Positions 6,933 to 13,372 of a stretch of 13,372 nt of DNA are shown one piece after another. The DNA comes from Bacteroidales bacterium (lineage in GTDB: Bacteria > Bacteroidota > Bacteroidia > Bacteroidales > SMBSF39), in NCBI GenBank assembly GCA_021107685.1, contig JAIOSH010000202.1, positions 1 to 13,372 on the forward strand, in the 5' to 3' direction. Both the position numbers and the translations under genes were made by a program. The notes under the pieces are model-generated. The model was not told where the DNA came from. It saw only the letters and a program-made list of their open reading frames with translations, and ran no database searches. The number at the start of each line of letters is the position of its first letter. The first letter of the stretch is position 1.

Positions 6933-8006
6933 TCACTCAGCATTAAATATAGCCTTCGTGGGTTGGGCATTATTAAGTTCAATCGTTTCATAATTAGGTT
7001 TTAAAACAAATAAGTCTCCTGATACAGTTTCTAATTTATTTATTGTGGCTTCAATGGCATATTTTGATTTATCAATTCCAATCCATTTTCTACCTAATAA
7101 ATGTGCTGATTTTAAAGTAGTTCCTGAACCGCAAAAACAATCTAAGACTATGCTGTCTTTATTTGAGGATGTTTTAATTATCAAATCTAACAGTCCTTGA
7201 TTTTTTTCTGTTGGATAGCTTGGATATTGGGGGTCTTTAGATTCCCAAATATCTTGAACTCTTTTCCCTTCTCTTTCGTCAGCATAAATGATTTTTCTTG
7301 GGTTGCCTGTTGAAGACCATTCCATTAATCCATCTTTATCCCATTGCTCTAATGTTTCAACATCGGTTCTCCAATGCCTGCCTTTGGGTGGCAAAATACC
7401 TTTGAAGGGTTGACTTGACTTACCATTGTATGTTTCTCCCGGTGCGTGAATAGGAACTGTTGTATATCTCCTGCCTATTTTGTCTTTTTTTGGAAATAGT
7501 TTTTCAATGTCTTTTTCCGTGTATTTTTCTCTTGGTTCATTCCAAATTGGATTAGAAGATTTTGAATAAAAAAGTATTAAATCTTTTATGTTTCCATAAC
7601 CAATACGCTTGAAATTTTTAGGGTTACATTTTATTCTTGTTATATCATTTCTGAAATTTTCAATACCAAAAACTTCATCCATCATAACTTTTACGTAATG
7701 CCCTATTTTATAGTCTATATGTAGGTATATTGAACCTTTTTCAGAAAGTAATTCCCTTAATAAGATTAATCTTTTACGTAGAAATTCAATAAATTCTGTT
7801 CCAATAAGTTTATCTGAATACGCAATGTTTCCATTTTTAGAATTACTTATAGTGGTTGCCCTACCGTCTGTAATTGTAAAATTACCATTTGTAGCAAAAG
7901 GGGGGTCAATGTATATTAAATCTATTTTTCCTTTTAAATTTTTATCGTTTAAAAGTAAATTAAGAGCTTCAATATTGTCGCCTTTGATTAAAATATTATT
8001 ATTCAT
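6933..8006 (-). CDS. Type II DNA methyltransferase, beta class
   Basis: This 357-residue S-adenosylmethionine-dependent enzyme has the N6_N4_Mtase (PF01555-type) layout. The catalytic motif IV, DLIYIDPPF (29-37), comes first; SIYLHIDYKIGHYVKVMMDE (92-111) follows; a variable region at about 150-255 is the likely target-recognition part; then YPTEKNQGLLDLII (264-277) and the SAM-binding motif LDCFCGSGTT (288-297). Motif IV before motif I marks the beta class. DPPF fits N6-adenine methylation best, with N4-cytosine possible. It follows the restriction endonuclease gene by ten bases and should protect the same site; the target sequence cannot be read from the protein. Its start is supported by AAAGGA (8018-8013) six bases before the ATG, a Shine-Dalgarno match unusual for this genome. 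No truncation or frameshift is seen. Confidence 0.92.
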   Translation of the reverse strand: MNNNILIKGDNIEALNLLLNDKNLKGKIDLIYIDPPFATNGNFTITDGRATTISNSKNGNIAYSDKLIGTEFIEFLRKRLILLRELLSEKGSIYLHIDYKIGHYVKVMMDEVFGIENFRNDITRIKCNPKNFKRIGYGNIKDLILFYSKSSNPIWNEPREKYTEKDIEKLFPKKDKIGRRYTTVPIHAPGETYNGKSSQPFKGILPPKGRHWRTDVETLEQWDKDGLMEWSSTGNPRKIIYADEREGKRVQDIWESKDPQYPSYPTEKNQGLLDLIIKTSSNKDSIVLDCFCGSGTTLKSAHLLGRKWIGIDKSKYAIEATINKLETVSGDLFVLKPNYETIELNNAQPTKAIFNAE

Positions 8007-8012
8007 TTAATA

Positions 8013-8018
8013 TCCTTT
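8013..8018 (-). promoter_or_regulatory. Shine-Dalgarno-like AAAGGA before the methyltransferase
   Basis: AAAGGA overlaps the end of the endonuclease gene and lies six bases before the methyltransferase ATG at 8006. The other genes in this window have A-rich leaders without such a motif. It could raise methyltransferase translation relative to the endonuclease on a shared transcript, though that is inference. Confidence 0.5.
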
Positions 8019-8799
8019 AAAGTTGATATAAAAATTCTCGCAAAACCAATGTACTCATTATATTATAATTCTTGTAAATCTCTGTAATAGATTTGTACAT
8101 TTTATTTTTCCCTTTTATGTATAGAACTCCGTCAAGAATAGCAATTTTGATTGCTTTTACTTTTTTTGTTTCTATTGTGCTAATTGCATCGTTAAATTGT
8201 GCATTTTGATGTCCGCCAAAATCAGTTAAAAATTTTGCTTCTCCAATTACATATTTACCATTAAATCTCACAACAAAATCAAGTCCTTTATTATGATTAT
8301 AATTCAAATGTTCTTTTGCAAAATCCATCATTGCTTTATCACCTGCATCAAGTATTGCATCACTATTGTTTGACATAAATTTATCTAATAAAACAGGTTG
8401 TATTCCTAAGGATTTCTTTTTTAACCAATCCTTAAACATTGGACCAATTTGTCTATTTGTTTCTTTTGGTTCACTACATCTTTCATAAATTTTGTCAAGC
8501 CCCATTTCGTATAATCTACCACTAATTCGGTTGATTGTTTTAGGGTTTCTTTCTATTGATGATTTGTCTCGTTTAAGATAAGCGATATAACTGTCTTTTA
8601 TTGGAAATAAATTGAGTTTAAGTAATTCTTTAACTAAAGCTACATTTTTCTTCTTTTTATATGCTTTTTCAACCTCTTTCCAAATTTCTTCATTTATTTC
8701 TCTTATTCCTTCTGGTATAGTTGAATATACTTGAAATAAATCATCAAGGTATGACCTTTGATTAGCGTATTCTATACTTAATTTTGTCCAATAATTCAT
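8017..8799 (-). CDS. Type II restriction endonuclease, PD-(D/E)xK fold
   Basis: This 260-residue protein is very likely the nuclease partner of the downstream methyltransferase. The strongest signal is GLDFVVRFNGKYVIGEAKFL (172-191), where D174 and E187-x-K189 form a PD-(D/E)xK active site. It is followed by TDFGGHQNAQFNDA (192-205), a stretch I associate with Type II restriction enzymes. A link to the Tsp45I-type family is possible from memory but uncertain. The N-terminal 120 residues are helical and Lys-rich and may serve DNA binding or dimerisation. The enzyme would cut unmethylated DNA at the site protected by its partner; the recognition sequence is unknown. The gene is upstream of the methyltransferase with a ten-base gap. 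No C-protein regulator is present. The ATG at 8799 is preferred; the nearby ATG at 8809 is in another frame. Confidence 0.85.
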   Translation of the reverse strand: MNYWTKLSIEYANQRSYLDDLFQVYSTIPEGIREINEEIWKEVEKAYKKKKNVALVKELLKLNLFPIKDSYIAYLKRDKSSIERNPKTINRISGRLYEMGLDKIYERCSEPKETNRQIGPMFKDWLKKKSLGIQPVLLDKFMSNNSDAILDAGDKAMMDFAKEHLNYNHNKGLDFVVRFNGKYVIGEAKFLTDFGGHQNAQFNDAISTIETKKVKAIKIAILDGVLYIKGKNKMYKSITEIYKNYNIMSTLVLREFLYQL

Positions 8800-8941
8800 T
8801 TTTGTTCATTAAAAATTTTAAAAGTAAAAGTAACATTTTTTTTCTACTTTCTGATATTTTGTTTATTGTTCTCGCCTTGCACACAACACTATCACATATA
8901 ACATAATGCAACAAAACTGCAAATAAATTAATTTAATAACA

Positions 8942-8955
8942 ACTCTTATAAGAGT
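8942..8955 (-). terminator. Small palindrome after the vWA gene, weak terminator
   Basis: ACTCTTATAAGAGT is a perfect 14-bp palindrome directly abutting the stop codon of the vWA gene. On the minus strand it is followed by TGTTATTAAATTAATTTA, which is U-rich but interrupted. It could be a weak terminator separating the vWA gene from the restriction genes. Confidence 0.3.
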
Positions 8956-11043
8956 CTAATATCCCCCTCCTCTTTTACGCATAAACCATTCTGCTGTTAA
9001 TAAAACAATAATTGCAAAAAACACCCAATAAATATTGATAAGCTCATTATATCGTTTTTGTGAATACGACACGGTTTTTATATCTTCACGTTCTTTAATC
9101 ATATTAAAAAGTTTATCAAGATGTTGCGGATATATCATTTTGCCATTATGCTTTTCTGCTAATTTATATAACAAATTGTGATCGGCAATGGTATTTATAG
9201 TTTCAATATTCAGGGCTGATACTGTGAACTCACCTTTATCCTGCAATATCTTATCTCCTGTTTTAACCCTGGCAATATATTTATAATTATCAACAGGAAA
9301 ACTTCCGGCATTGAGATAATATGCACTTGCTGTTTTATTGAATGTAAAAGGAAATCTTTTATTATCACTATTTATAATTGTAAAATTAATTTCAGGTTCA
9401 TTTATCAATTCATAACTCTCATTATAAACTTCTGCATCAAATTCAACAAGCTCATTTTCAACAAAATTATTTTTACTAAATATCCTGAAAAAACTTTTAT
9501 CAAGCTTTACTGATAAATACTGAATCGTTTTACTTATAATCTCATTAAAAGCATTATGATTATTTTCCTTTGCAAAATTTGTTAATCGCCATTTCCAAAT
9601 ACCTTCTCCAACGATAACACCAATTTTCGTATCTAAATTTTGATTAAATAAAATTAAGGGGTCTTTTGTTTTAATACTTCCAATTTTTTGATTAAAAAGA
9701 ATATTAACCGAATTTAACATCTTATAATTACCAAAAGGACTTATTAAAGGTGGAAAATAGCTGATAATTTTTTTGGTTTTATCACTTATTGTAAATAATG
9801 TAAAATCATTATTAAGTACAGGTAATGCTTCATTATAGCTATTTCTTTTTGCAATTATGGATATTCCTGTTTTTAAATTGTTAAACAGAGATATATTGGT
9901 TTGAGAACCGACTATATATAATACGGGTATATCTGAATTTTTAAGCTCCTGAATTAAATTGACAGAAGGATGTTCAAAAGAAGGCAACTGATGTAAAATA
10001 ACCAAATTATATTGTGAAATAGGTTTATTAAATTTGTCAATAATAAAATCCTCTACTTCATAATTATAATTGCTTTCTAATGCTTGTTTTAAAGCAGTTA
10101 TATCAGGATGGGGCGAATTAGCTAAAATTAATATTTTTTGTCTGACGTCAAGTATGTCTATAAAAATATCCTGTATATTATTTGAAATACTTATTTCATG
10201 TTCAACAGGTGATAAATTAATTCTGTAGCGTTGCAAACCTGTTTCTTTTGCTTCTATCTGAAGACGTATTGTCTCAAAATAATGGTTATTTGTAAAATTA
10301 ATATTTTTAGAAAATAGTACCTCTCTGCCTTTCGAAACTACTAAGCTGCTGTTAAGACCTTTGCATTTATTAGCATTTACTATTATTTCCAAAGGAAAAT
10401 CATTACCAAGGTATGCAATACGATTAAAATTAACTTTTGTCAGTATTATATCTTTTTGAATATTAGTATCGCCAAGTGCAATAGTATAAACAGGAAACAT
10501 AATTTTTCCGGATGAATACAAGGGATTTAATCCTTTATTATAAATCCCATCACTTGCCATGATAACTGCCCCAACATTCCTGTTTGAATAGCGGGTAAGC
10601 AATTCATCAAATAATGATGCAATATCAGTTTGTTTATCAGAAAAGGTATTTGAGAGATCATTAGAAATTTTATCACCGAATGAATAGGTTCTTACCTCAT
10701 ATTCTTTATTTAATTTATCAGTAAGATCTTTAATTTTTTTAACATATTCATCTTTATAAAATAATGAATCTTTAGTTGTTAAAATTGATTGCGAATTATC
10801 CTGTGCAATAATAATTACAGGCTTTTCACTTGTATGGAAAATGGTTTTTATTAATGGAGACAGCAATAAGAAAGCTATTAAGCTAATAGAAATAAAACGG
10901 AAAAAAGCCATAATTCTTAAAAGCCATAGAGAAAAATCATGACTTTTATCTTTATAATAAAGTATAGCTGAATATAATATTCCTAATGCTAAACAAAATA
11001 TTATAAACCAAAACGGATATTCGGTAATGATGCTAAAATTCAA
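8956..11043 (-). CDS. Membrane-anchored vWA-domain protein of unknown role
   Basis: The 695-residue protein has two N-terminal membrane segments (about 11-29 and 42-64) and one near the C-terminus (about 672-688), which ends in MRKRGGGY. Just after the second segment is a von Willebrand A-like domain with an intact metal-site motif: DNSQS (82-86, matching DxSxS), a Thr in QTDI (139) and ASDG with D165. A central region beginning ILILANSPHPD resembles the GATase1-like domain that accompanies vWA in large Bacteroidota membrane proteins, and later parts look beta-rich and extracytoplasmic. This recalls Bat-type or related vWA membrane proteins, but the function is not known. The start is a TTG: no in-frame ATG lies upstream before a stop, and the next in-frame Met (45) would remove the first membrane segment. 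A MITE-like repeat separates it from fabG upstream; the restriction genes follow after 156 bases. Confidence 0.8.
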   Translation of the reverse strand: MNFSIITEYPFWFIIFCLALGILYSAILYYKDKSHDFSLWLLRIMAFFRFISISLIAFLLLSPLIKTIFHTSEKPVIIIAQDNSQSILTTKDSLFYKDEYVKKIKDLTDKLNKEYEVRTYSFGDKISNDLSNTFSDKQTDIASLFDELLTRYSNRNVGAVIMASDGIYNKGLNPLYSSGKIMFPVYTIALGDTNIQKDIILTKVNFNRIAYLGNDFPLEIIVNANKCKGLNSSLVVSKGREVLFSKNINFTNNHYFETIRLQIEAKETGLQRYRINLSPVEHEISISNNIQDIFIDILDVRQKILILANSPHPDITALKQALESNYNYEVEDFIIDKFNKPISQYNLVILHQLPSFEHPSVNLIQELKNSDIPVLYIVGSQTNISLFNNLKTGISIIAKRNSYNEALPVLNNDFTLFTISDKTKKIISYFPPLISPFGNYKMLNSVNILFNQKIGSIKTKDPLILFNQNLDTKIGVIVGEGIWKWRLTNFAKENNHNAFNEIISKTIQYLSVKLDKSFFRIFSKNNFVENELVEFDAEVYNESYELINEPEINFTIINSDNKRFPFTFNKTASAYYLNAGSFPVDNYKYIARVKTGDKILQDKGEFTVSALNIETINTIADHNLLYKLAEKHNGKMIYPQHLDKLFNMIKEREDIKTVSYSQKRYNELINIYWVFFAIIVLLTAEWFMRKRGGGY

Positions 11044-11090
11044 TTTTAAATAAAATTATTATTGTTAAATATTGTGTTATCGTGTTATAA

Positions 11091-11226
11091 TTAGTGCCTT
11101 AACGAAAACGTTGTTTCTTGTTATTTCGACTGAAGGGAGAAATCTACATCAATCTGTATGTCATGGCTTGAGATTTCTCCCTTCGGTCGAAATGAGAGTT
11201 TTGAATGGTTTTCGTGCAGGCACTAA
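11091..11226. mobile_element. MITE-like nested inverted repeat overlapping the fabG stop
   Basis: The outer arms TTAGTGCCTTAACGAAAAC (11091-11109) and its complement at 11208-11226 match at 17 of 19 positions. The inner arms (11123-11145 and 11171-11193), built on TTTCGACTGAAGGGAGAAAT, match at 22 of 23. The loop is 25 bases, and the whole is about 136 bp with no coding capacity. Two nested near-perfect inverted repeats with defined ends are typical of a non-autonomous transposon remnant. The right arm contains the fabG stop codon. No clear target-site duplication is visible. Confidence 0.7.
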
Positions 11227-11969
11227 GTATGCATACCACCGCAAACACTAATAACCTGTCCTGTAACGTAATCCGACAGATCAGAAGCCAAGAATAATGC
11301 AATATTTGCAACATCATCGGTTTTCCCTGCTCTTTTTAGAGGAATATCATTTATCCAGACTTCTCTGACATCTTCGGGTAACTTAGCTGTCATTTCAGTT
11401 TCAATAAAACCGGGAGCAATGGCATTACAGCGTATATTTCTGGAACCTAATTCCTGAGCAATTGACTTTGTAAAACCAATAAGACCTGCTTTTGATGCTG
11501 AATAATTTGACTGACCTGCATTACCTTCTATTCCTACAACTGAGCTCATATTAATAATTGAACCCGAACGTTGCTTTAACATTATACGCTGAACAGCTTT
11601 AGTTAAATTAAATACTGATTTCAGATTAACTTTTATAACCAGATCCCAATCCTGCTCCGACAGACGCAATAAAAGGTTATCCCTTGTTATTCCTGCATTA
11701 TTGACTAATATGTCAATTTTCCCGAAATCATTTAAAACATTATTTATTAATTTTTCACTTTCTTCAAAAGAACCGGCATCCGAAGCATATCCTTTAACCT
11801 TAACACCAAATTCTTTTATTTGATTTTCAAGACTCGCAGCTTGTTCATCATATTTAATATCAGAAAAAGCCACATTAGCACCTTCACGTGCATATTTAAG
11901 AGCAATTGACCTGCCAATACCCCTTGATGCTCCTGTTATTAATGCTGTTTTACCTTCTATTAATTTCAT
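11223..11969 (-). CDS. fabG: 3-oxoacyl-[acyl-carrier-protein] reductase
   Basis: FabG reduces 3-oxoacyl-ACP with NADPH in the fatty-acid elongation cycle in the cytoplasm. The 248-residue length is standard for a classical short-chain dehydrogenase. Visible motifs are the cofactor loop TGASRGIG (12-19), the cofactor-contact NNAG (90-93), N115, and the catalytic S143, Y156 and K160 with the same Ser-Tyr spacing as E. coli FabG. The ending VISVCGGMHT corresponds to the usual GGM-type C-terminus. Other short-chain dehydrogenases are possible, but the TGASRGIG and NNAGITRDNLLLR combination strongly favours FabG. It has a plausible promoter at 11999-11992. Its TAG stop lies inside the arm of the MITE-like repeat at 11091-11226, so the element's insertion may have replaced the last residue or so. 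Upstream is the long gene-free hairpin region. Confidence 0.93.
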   Translation of the reverse strand: MKLIEGKTALITGASRGIGRSIALKYAREGANVAFSDIKYDEQAASLENQIKEFGVKVKGYASDAGSFEESEKLINNVLNDFGKIDILVNNAGITRDNLLLRLSEQDWDLVIKVNLKSVFNLTKAVQRIMLKQRSGSIINMSSVVGIEGNAGQSNYSASKAGLIGFTKSIAQELGSRNIRCNAIAPGFIETEMTAKLPEDVREVWINDIPLKRAGKTDDVANIALFLASDLSDYVTGQVISVCGGMHT

Positions 11970-11991
11970 AATTCATAATTTTAAATTTTGC

Positions 11992-11999
11992 CAAAGATA
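11992..11999 (-). promoter_or_regulatory. Probable fabG promoter, -7 element TATCTTTG
   Basis: Read on the minus strand, TATCTTTG matches the Bacteroidota -7 consensus TAnnTTTG and is identical to the element before yidC. It lies 22 bases before the fabG ATG. No clear -33 element is seen at the standard spacing. Confidence 0.55.
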
Positions 12000-12021
12000 G
12001 AAAATTATATTACAATAATTT

Positions 12022-12038
12022 TTTCTGCTTCGCAGAAA
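12022..12038. repeat. Small hairpin TTTCTGC-TTC-GCAGAAA
   Basis: A perfect 7-bp stem with a TTC loop lies upstream of fabG in a gap without genes. Its form (7-bp stem, 3-base loop) resembles the hairpins of the array at 12274-12568. The sequence between it and 12130 is plain AT-rich DNA. Confidence 0.45.
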
Positions 12039-12129
12039 TTTTATATTCTTACTTATTGTAAAATTAATTTGGACTTCATAATTATTACAAATTCACAATG
12101 TTAAAAATTCAAAATTGTTAGTTTTTTAT

Positions 12130-12267
12130 ATGTTATTATTTAATAATGTTATGGGGGATTTTGCACTTATGATTATCATGCTGCTTCGTTTTTTTCTTTT
12201 TTTAGGGACAACATTGTCAAAAGCAAGGTACATGAACTCGGTACAAAATGGAATATTGAGACTCTAA
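12130..12267 (+). CDS. Possible 45-residue hydrophobic peptide
   Basis: An ATG at 12130 opens a 45-codon frame ending TAA at 12265-12267. The peptide starts MLLFNNVMGDFALMIIMLLR and has one hydrophobic stretch (about 11-27) that could cross a membrane, then a polar tail. It ends seven bases before the hairpin array. No ribosome binding site, promoter or homologue is recognised, and AT-rich DNA readily gives such frames, so this is only a candidate. Confidence 0.15.
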   Translation: MLLFNNVMGDFALMIIMLLRFFLFLGTTLSKARYMNSVQNGILRL

Positions 12268-12273
12268 ATTTTA

Positions 12274-12568
12274 TTGTTGAACCCTTTCAGGGTTCTGTTT
12301 TAAATACTTTTTTATTTTCCCTGTACTTTGTACAGGGCTATTCATGTTCAATCCCTATCGGGATTGTGCAATATATCTCATACATAAGCAAACCACGAAG
12401 TTTACCCTACACTTTGTACAGGAATTTTCGTGTTCAATCCCTATCGGGATTGTGCAATAAATTTCATACATGAGCAAACCACGAAGTGATTAAACGTGAA
12501 TAACCACAGGAGAAACCTGTGGACAAAAGGTAAAAATCACATTACAGAACCCTGAAAGGGTTCAACAA
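12274..12568. mobile_element. Hairpin array bounded by 25-bp inverted repeats
   Basis: Perfect 25-bp inverted repeats (12274-12298 and 12544-12568) enclose 245 bases. Each end is itself a hairpin, GAACCCT-TTC-AGGGTTC (12279-12295, complement at 12547-12563). Inside are two tandem 86-bp units, each with a hairpin of the CCCTGTAC-TTT-GTACAGGG type (12319-12337; 12405-12422) and a CAATCCC-TATC-GGGATTG hairpin (12349-12366; 12435-12452), then CCACAGG-AGAAA-CCTGTGG (12504-12522). Seven hairpins of four sequences occur in under 300 bases, with no open frame. It resembles a compound REP-type or MITE-type element. No transposase is in the window. Confidence 0.6.
12319..12490. repeat. Two tandem 86-bp repeat units
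   Basis: Units 12319-12404 and 12405-12490 are in exact register (period 86) and differ at about 12 of 86 positions, several in the loops and in the spacer between hairpins. The first unit keeps a perfect CCCTGTAC/GTACAGGG stem. In the second the left arm reads CCCTACAC, which breaks two stem pairs. The CAATCCC hairpin is identical in both. Confidence 0.85.
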
Positions 12569-12647
12569 ATTGAGGCTAAATATTTTTCCTTCCTTTATTG
12601 CATAACCATTGAATTTGTAATTATTATTTAAATTATGGATATTTATT

Positions 12648-12655
12648 TAAATTTG
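12648..12655 (+). promoter_or_regulatory. Possible uvrB promoter, -7 element TAAATTTG
   Basis: TAAATTTG matches the Bacteroidota -7 consensus but ends only four bases before the uvrB ATG, so transcription from it would start at or next to the start codon and yield a leaderless message. No LexA-type or other operator is recognised nearby. A TTTG at 12614-12617 is too far away to be its -33 element. Confidence 0.3.
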
Positions 12656-12659
12656 CAAT

Positions 12660-13372
12660 ATGGAATTTCAATTAACATCGGAATTTAAACCTACCGGCGA
12701 CCAGCCCGAAGCTATTAAACAATTAGTTGAAGGTATAAAAAGAGGTGATCTGTATCAGACTCTTTTAGGAGTTACAGGTTCAGGAAAAACATTTACAATT
12801 GCAAATGTTCTTCAGGAAGTAAAATGCCCTGCATTAGTATTAAGTCATAATAAAACTTTAGCCGCACAATTATATGGTGAATTCAAACAATTTTTCCCAA
12901 ATAATGCCGTAGAGTATTTTGTTTCATATTATGATTATTACCAGCCCGAAGCATATATACCCGTTACAAATACATATATTGAAAAAGACCTCTCAATTAA
13001 CGATGAGATTGAAAAACTTCGCCTGAGCGCTTCTTCCTCCCTTCTTTCAGGCAGAAGGGATATTATTGTAGTAGCTTCTGTTTCATGTATCTATGGAATA
13101 GGAAACCCTGATGATTTTAATAATAATGTTATAAGTATCAAAAAAGGCGATATTATCAGTCGTAATAAACTACTGCTTTCTTTTGTCAATAGCTTATATT
13201 CAAGAACAGAAGCCGATTTTACGAGGGGAAATTTCAGGGTAAAAGGTGATACTGTTGATATTTTCCCTGCTTATGCCGATTTTGCTTATCGTATTTTTTT
13301 CTGGGGCGATGAAATTGAATCAATAGAATCATTTGAACCTGATAAGGGTTACAAAATTGAAGACTTTGACAG
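12660..13372 (+). CDS. uvrB: Excinuclease ABC subunit B, 5' part
   Basis: UvrB is the damage-verifying helicase-like subunit of nucleotide excision repair, loaded by UvrA and then joined by UvrC. About 237 codons are present before the window edge, roughly the first third of the protein. The translation starts MEFQLTSEFKPTGDQPEAIK and contains the Walker A motif GVTGSGKT (about 39-46), the SHNKTLAAQLYGEFKQFFP segment, the beta-hairpin region YYDYYQPEAYIPVTNTYIEK used to clamp DNA, and SGRRDIIVVASVSCIYGIG. The ATG at 12660 gives the usual spacing to LTSEFKPTGDQPEAI. The frame is open to the window end with no defect. It is transcribed away from fabG, with the hairpin array between them. Confidence 0.95.
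   Translation, partial: MEFQLTSEFKPTGDQPEAIKQLVEGIKRGDLYQTLLGVTGSGKTFTIANVLQEVKCPALVLSHNKTLAAQLYGEFKQFFPNNAVEYFVSYYDYYQPEAYIPVTNTYIEKDLSINDEIEKLRLSASSSLLSGRRDIIVVASVSCIYGIGNPDDFNNNVISIKKGDIISRNKLLLSFVNSLYSRTEADFTRGNFRVKGDTVDIFPAYADFAYRIFFWGDEIESIESFEPDKGYKIEDFD

Noticed and set aside
6690..7004. 104-residue plus-strand frame
   Set aside because: It is antisense to the DUF218 and methyltransferase genes, both supported by clear motifs.
7825..8010. 61-residue plus-strand frame
   Set aside because: It is antisense to the 5' part of the methyltransferase gene, which contains its catalytic DPPF motif.
8800..8955. A C-protein (controller) gene or operator before the endonuclease gene
   Set aside because: The 156-bp gap has no helix-turn-helix coding frame and no clear paired operator; only a small palindrome at 8942-8955 next to the preceding stop codon was seen.
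12319..12490. CRISPR array
   Set aside because: There are only two 86-bp tandem units whose spacers are also related, the repeats contain two separate hairpins, and no cas gene is present.
11970..12659. A missed full-length gene in the 690-bp gap between fabG and uvrB
   Set aside because: I found no long open frame in the part I read; the content is the fabG promoter, AT-rich sequence, one weak 45-codon frame and the hairpin array.

Overview
The window is AT-rich DNA that reads as the chromosome of a Bacteroidota bacterium, probably order Bacteroidales or a close relative. Four things point there: a lipoprotein with an acidic stretch straight after the lipid-anchor cysteine (CKKDEDD); a YidC with a long N-terminal periplasmic domain and a Lys where E. 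coli YidC has its groove Arg; TAnnTTTG-type -7 promoter elements before yidC, fabG and uvrB; and mostly A-rich rather than Shine-Dalgarno leaders. No rRNA, tRNA, CRISPR array or transposase gene was recognised.

Layout from left to right. (1) 12-818 (+) is a secreted lipoprotein, followed by a nested palindromic repeat (820-936) and a strong intrinsic terminator (972-1000). (2) 3108-983 (-) is a two-gene unit, a family 2 glycosyltransferase followed by a MiaA-type tRNA prenyltransferase, with a one-base stop/start overlap. (3) 3662-3255 (-) is a GxxExxY protein with a PD-(D/E)xK-like motif. It lies between copies of a short repeat family, next to what may be the 3' stump of an older gene (3113-3208). 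(4) 4029-5993 (+) is yidC, convergent with the next block across a long imperfect palindrome. (5) The minus-strand block 11969-6131 reads fabG, a vWA membrane protein, a Type II restriction endonuclease, its DNA methyltransferase, and an ElyC/SanA/YdcF-type DUF218 membrane protein. (6) 11970-12659 has no confident gene but carries a dense array of seven small hairpins bounded by perfect 25-bp inverted repeats. (7) From 12660 (+) comes the N-terminal third of uvrB, cut by the window edge.

Most genes are housekeeping: tRNA modification, membrane protein insertion, fatty acid synthesis, nucleotide excision repair and envelope functions. The accessory content is the restriction-modification pair (8799-6933), the GxxExxY locus with its repeats, and at least four unrelated palindromic repeat families in the intergenic gaps. 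One repeat supplies the stop codon of fabG. The lipoprotein terminator hairpin is read as the last codons of miaA. The most unusual non-coding object is the hairpin array at 12274-12568. It looks like a compound REP/MITE-type element, but mobility or function cannot be shown from one copy.
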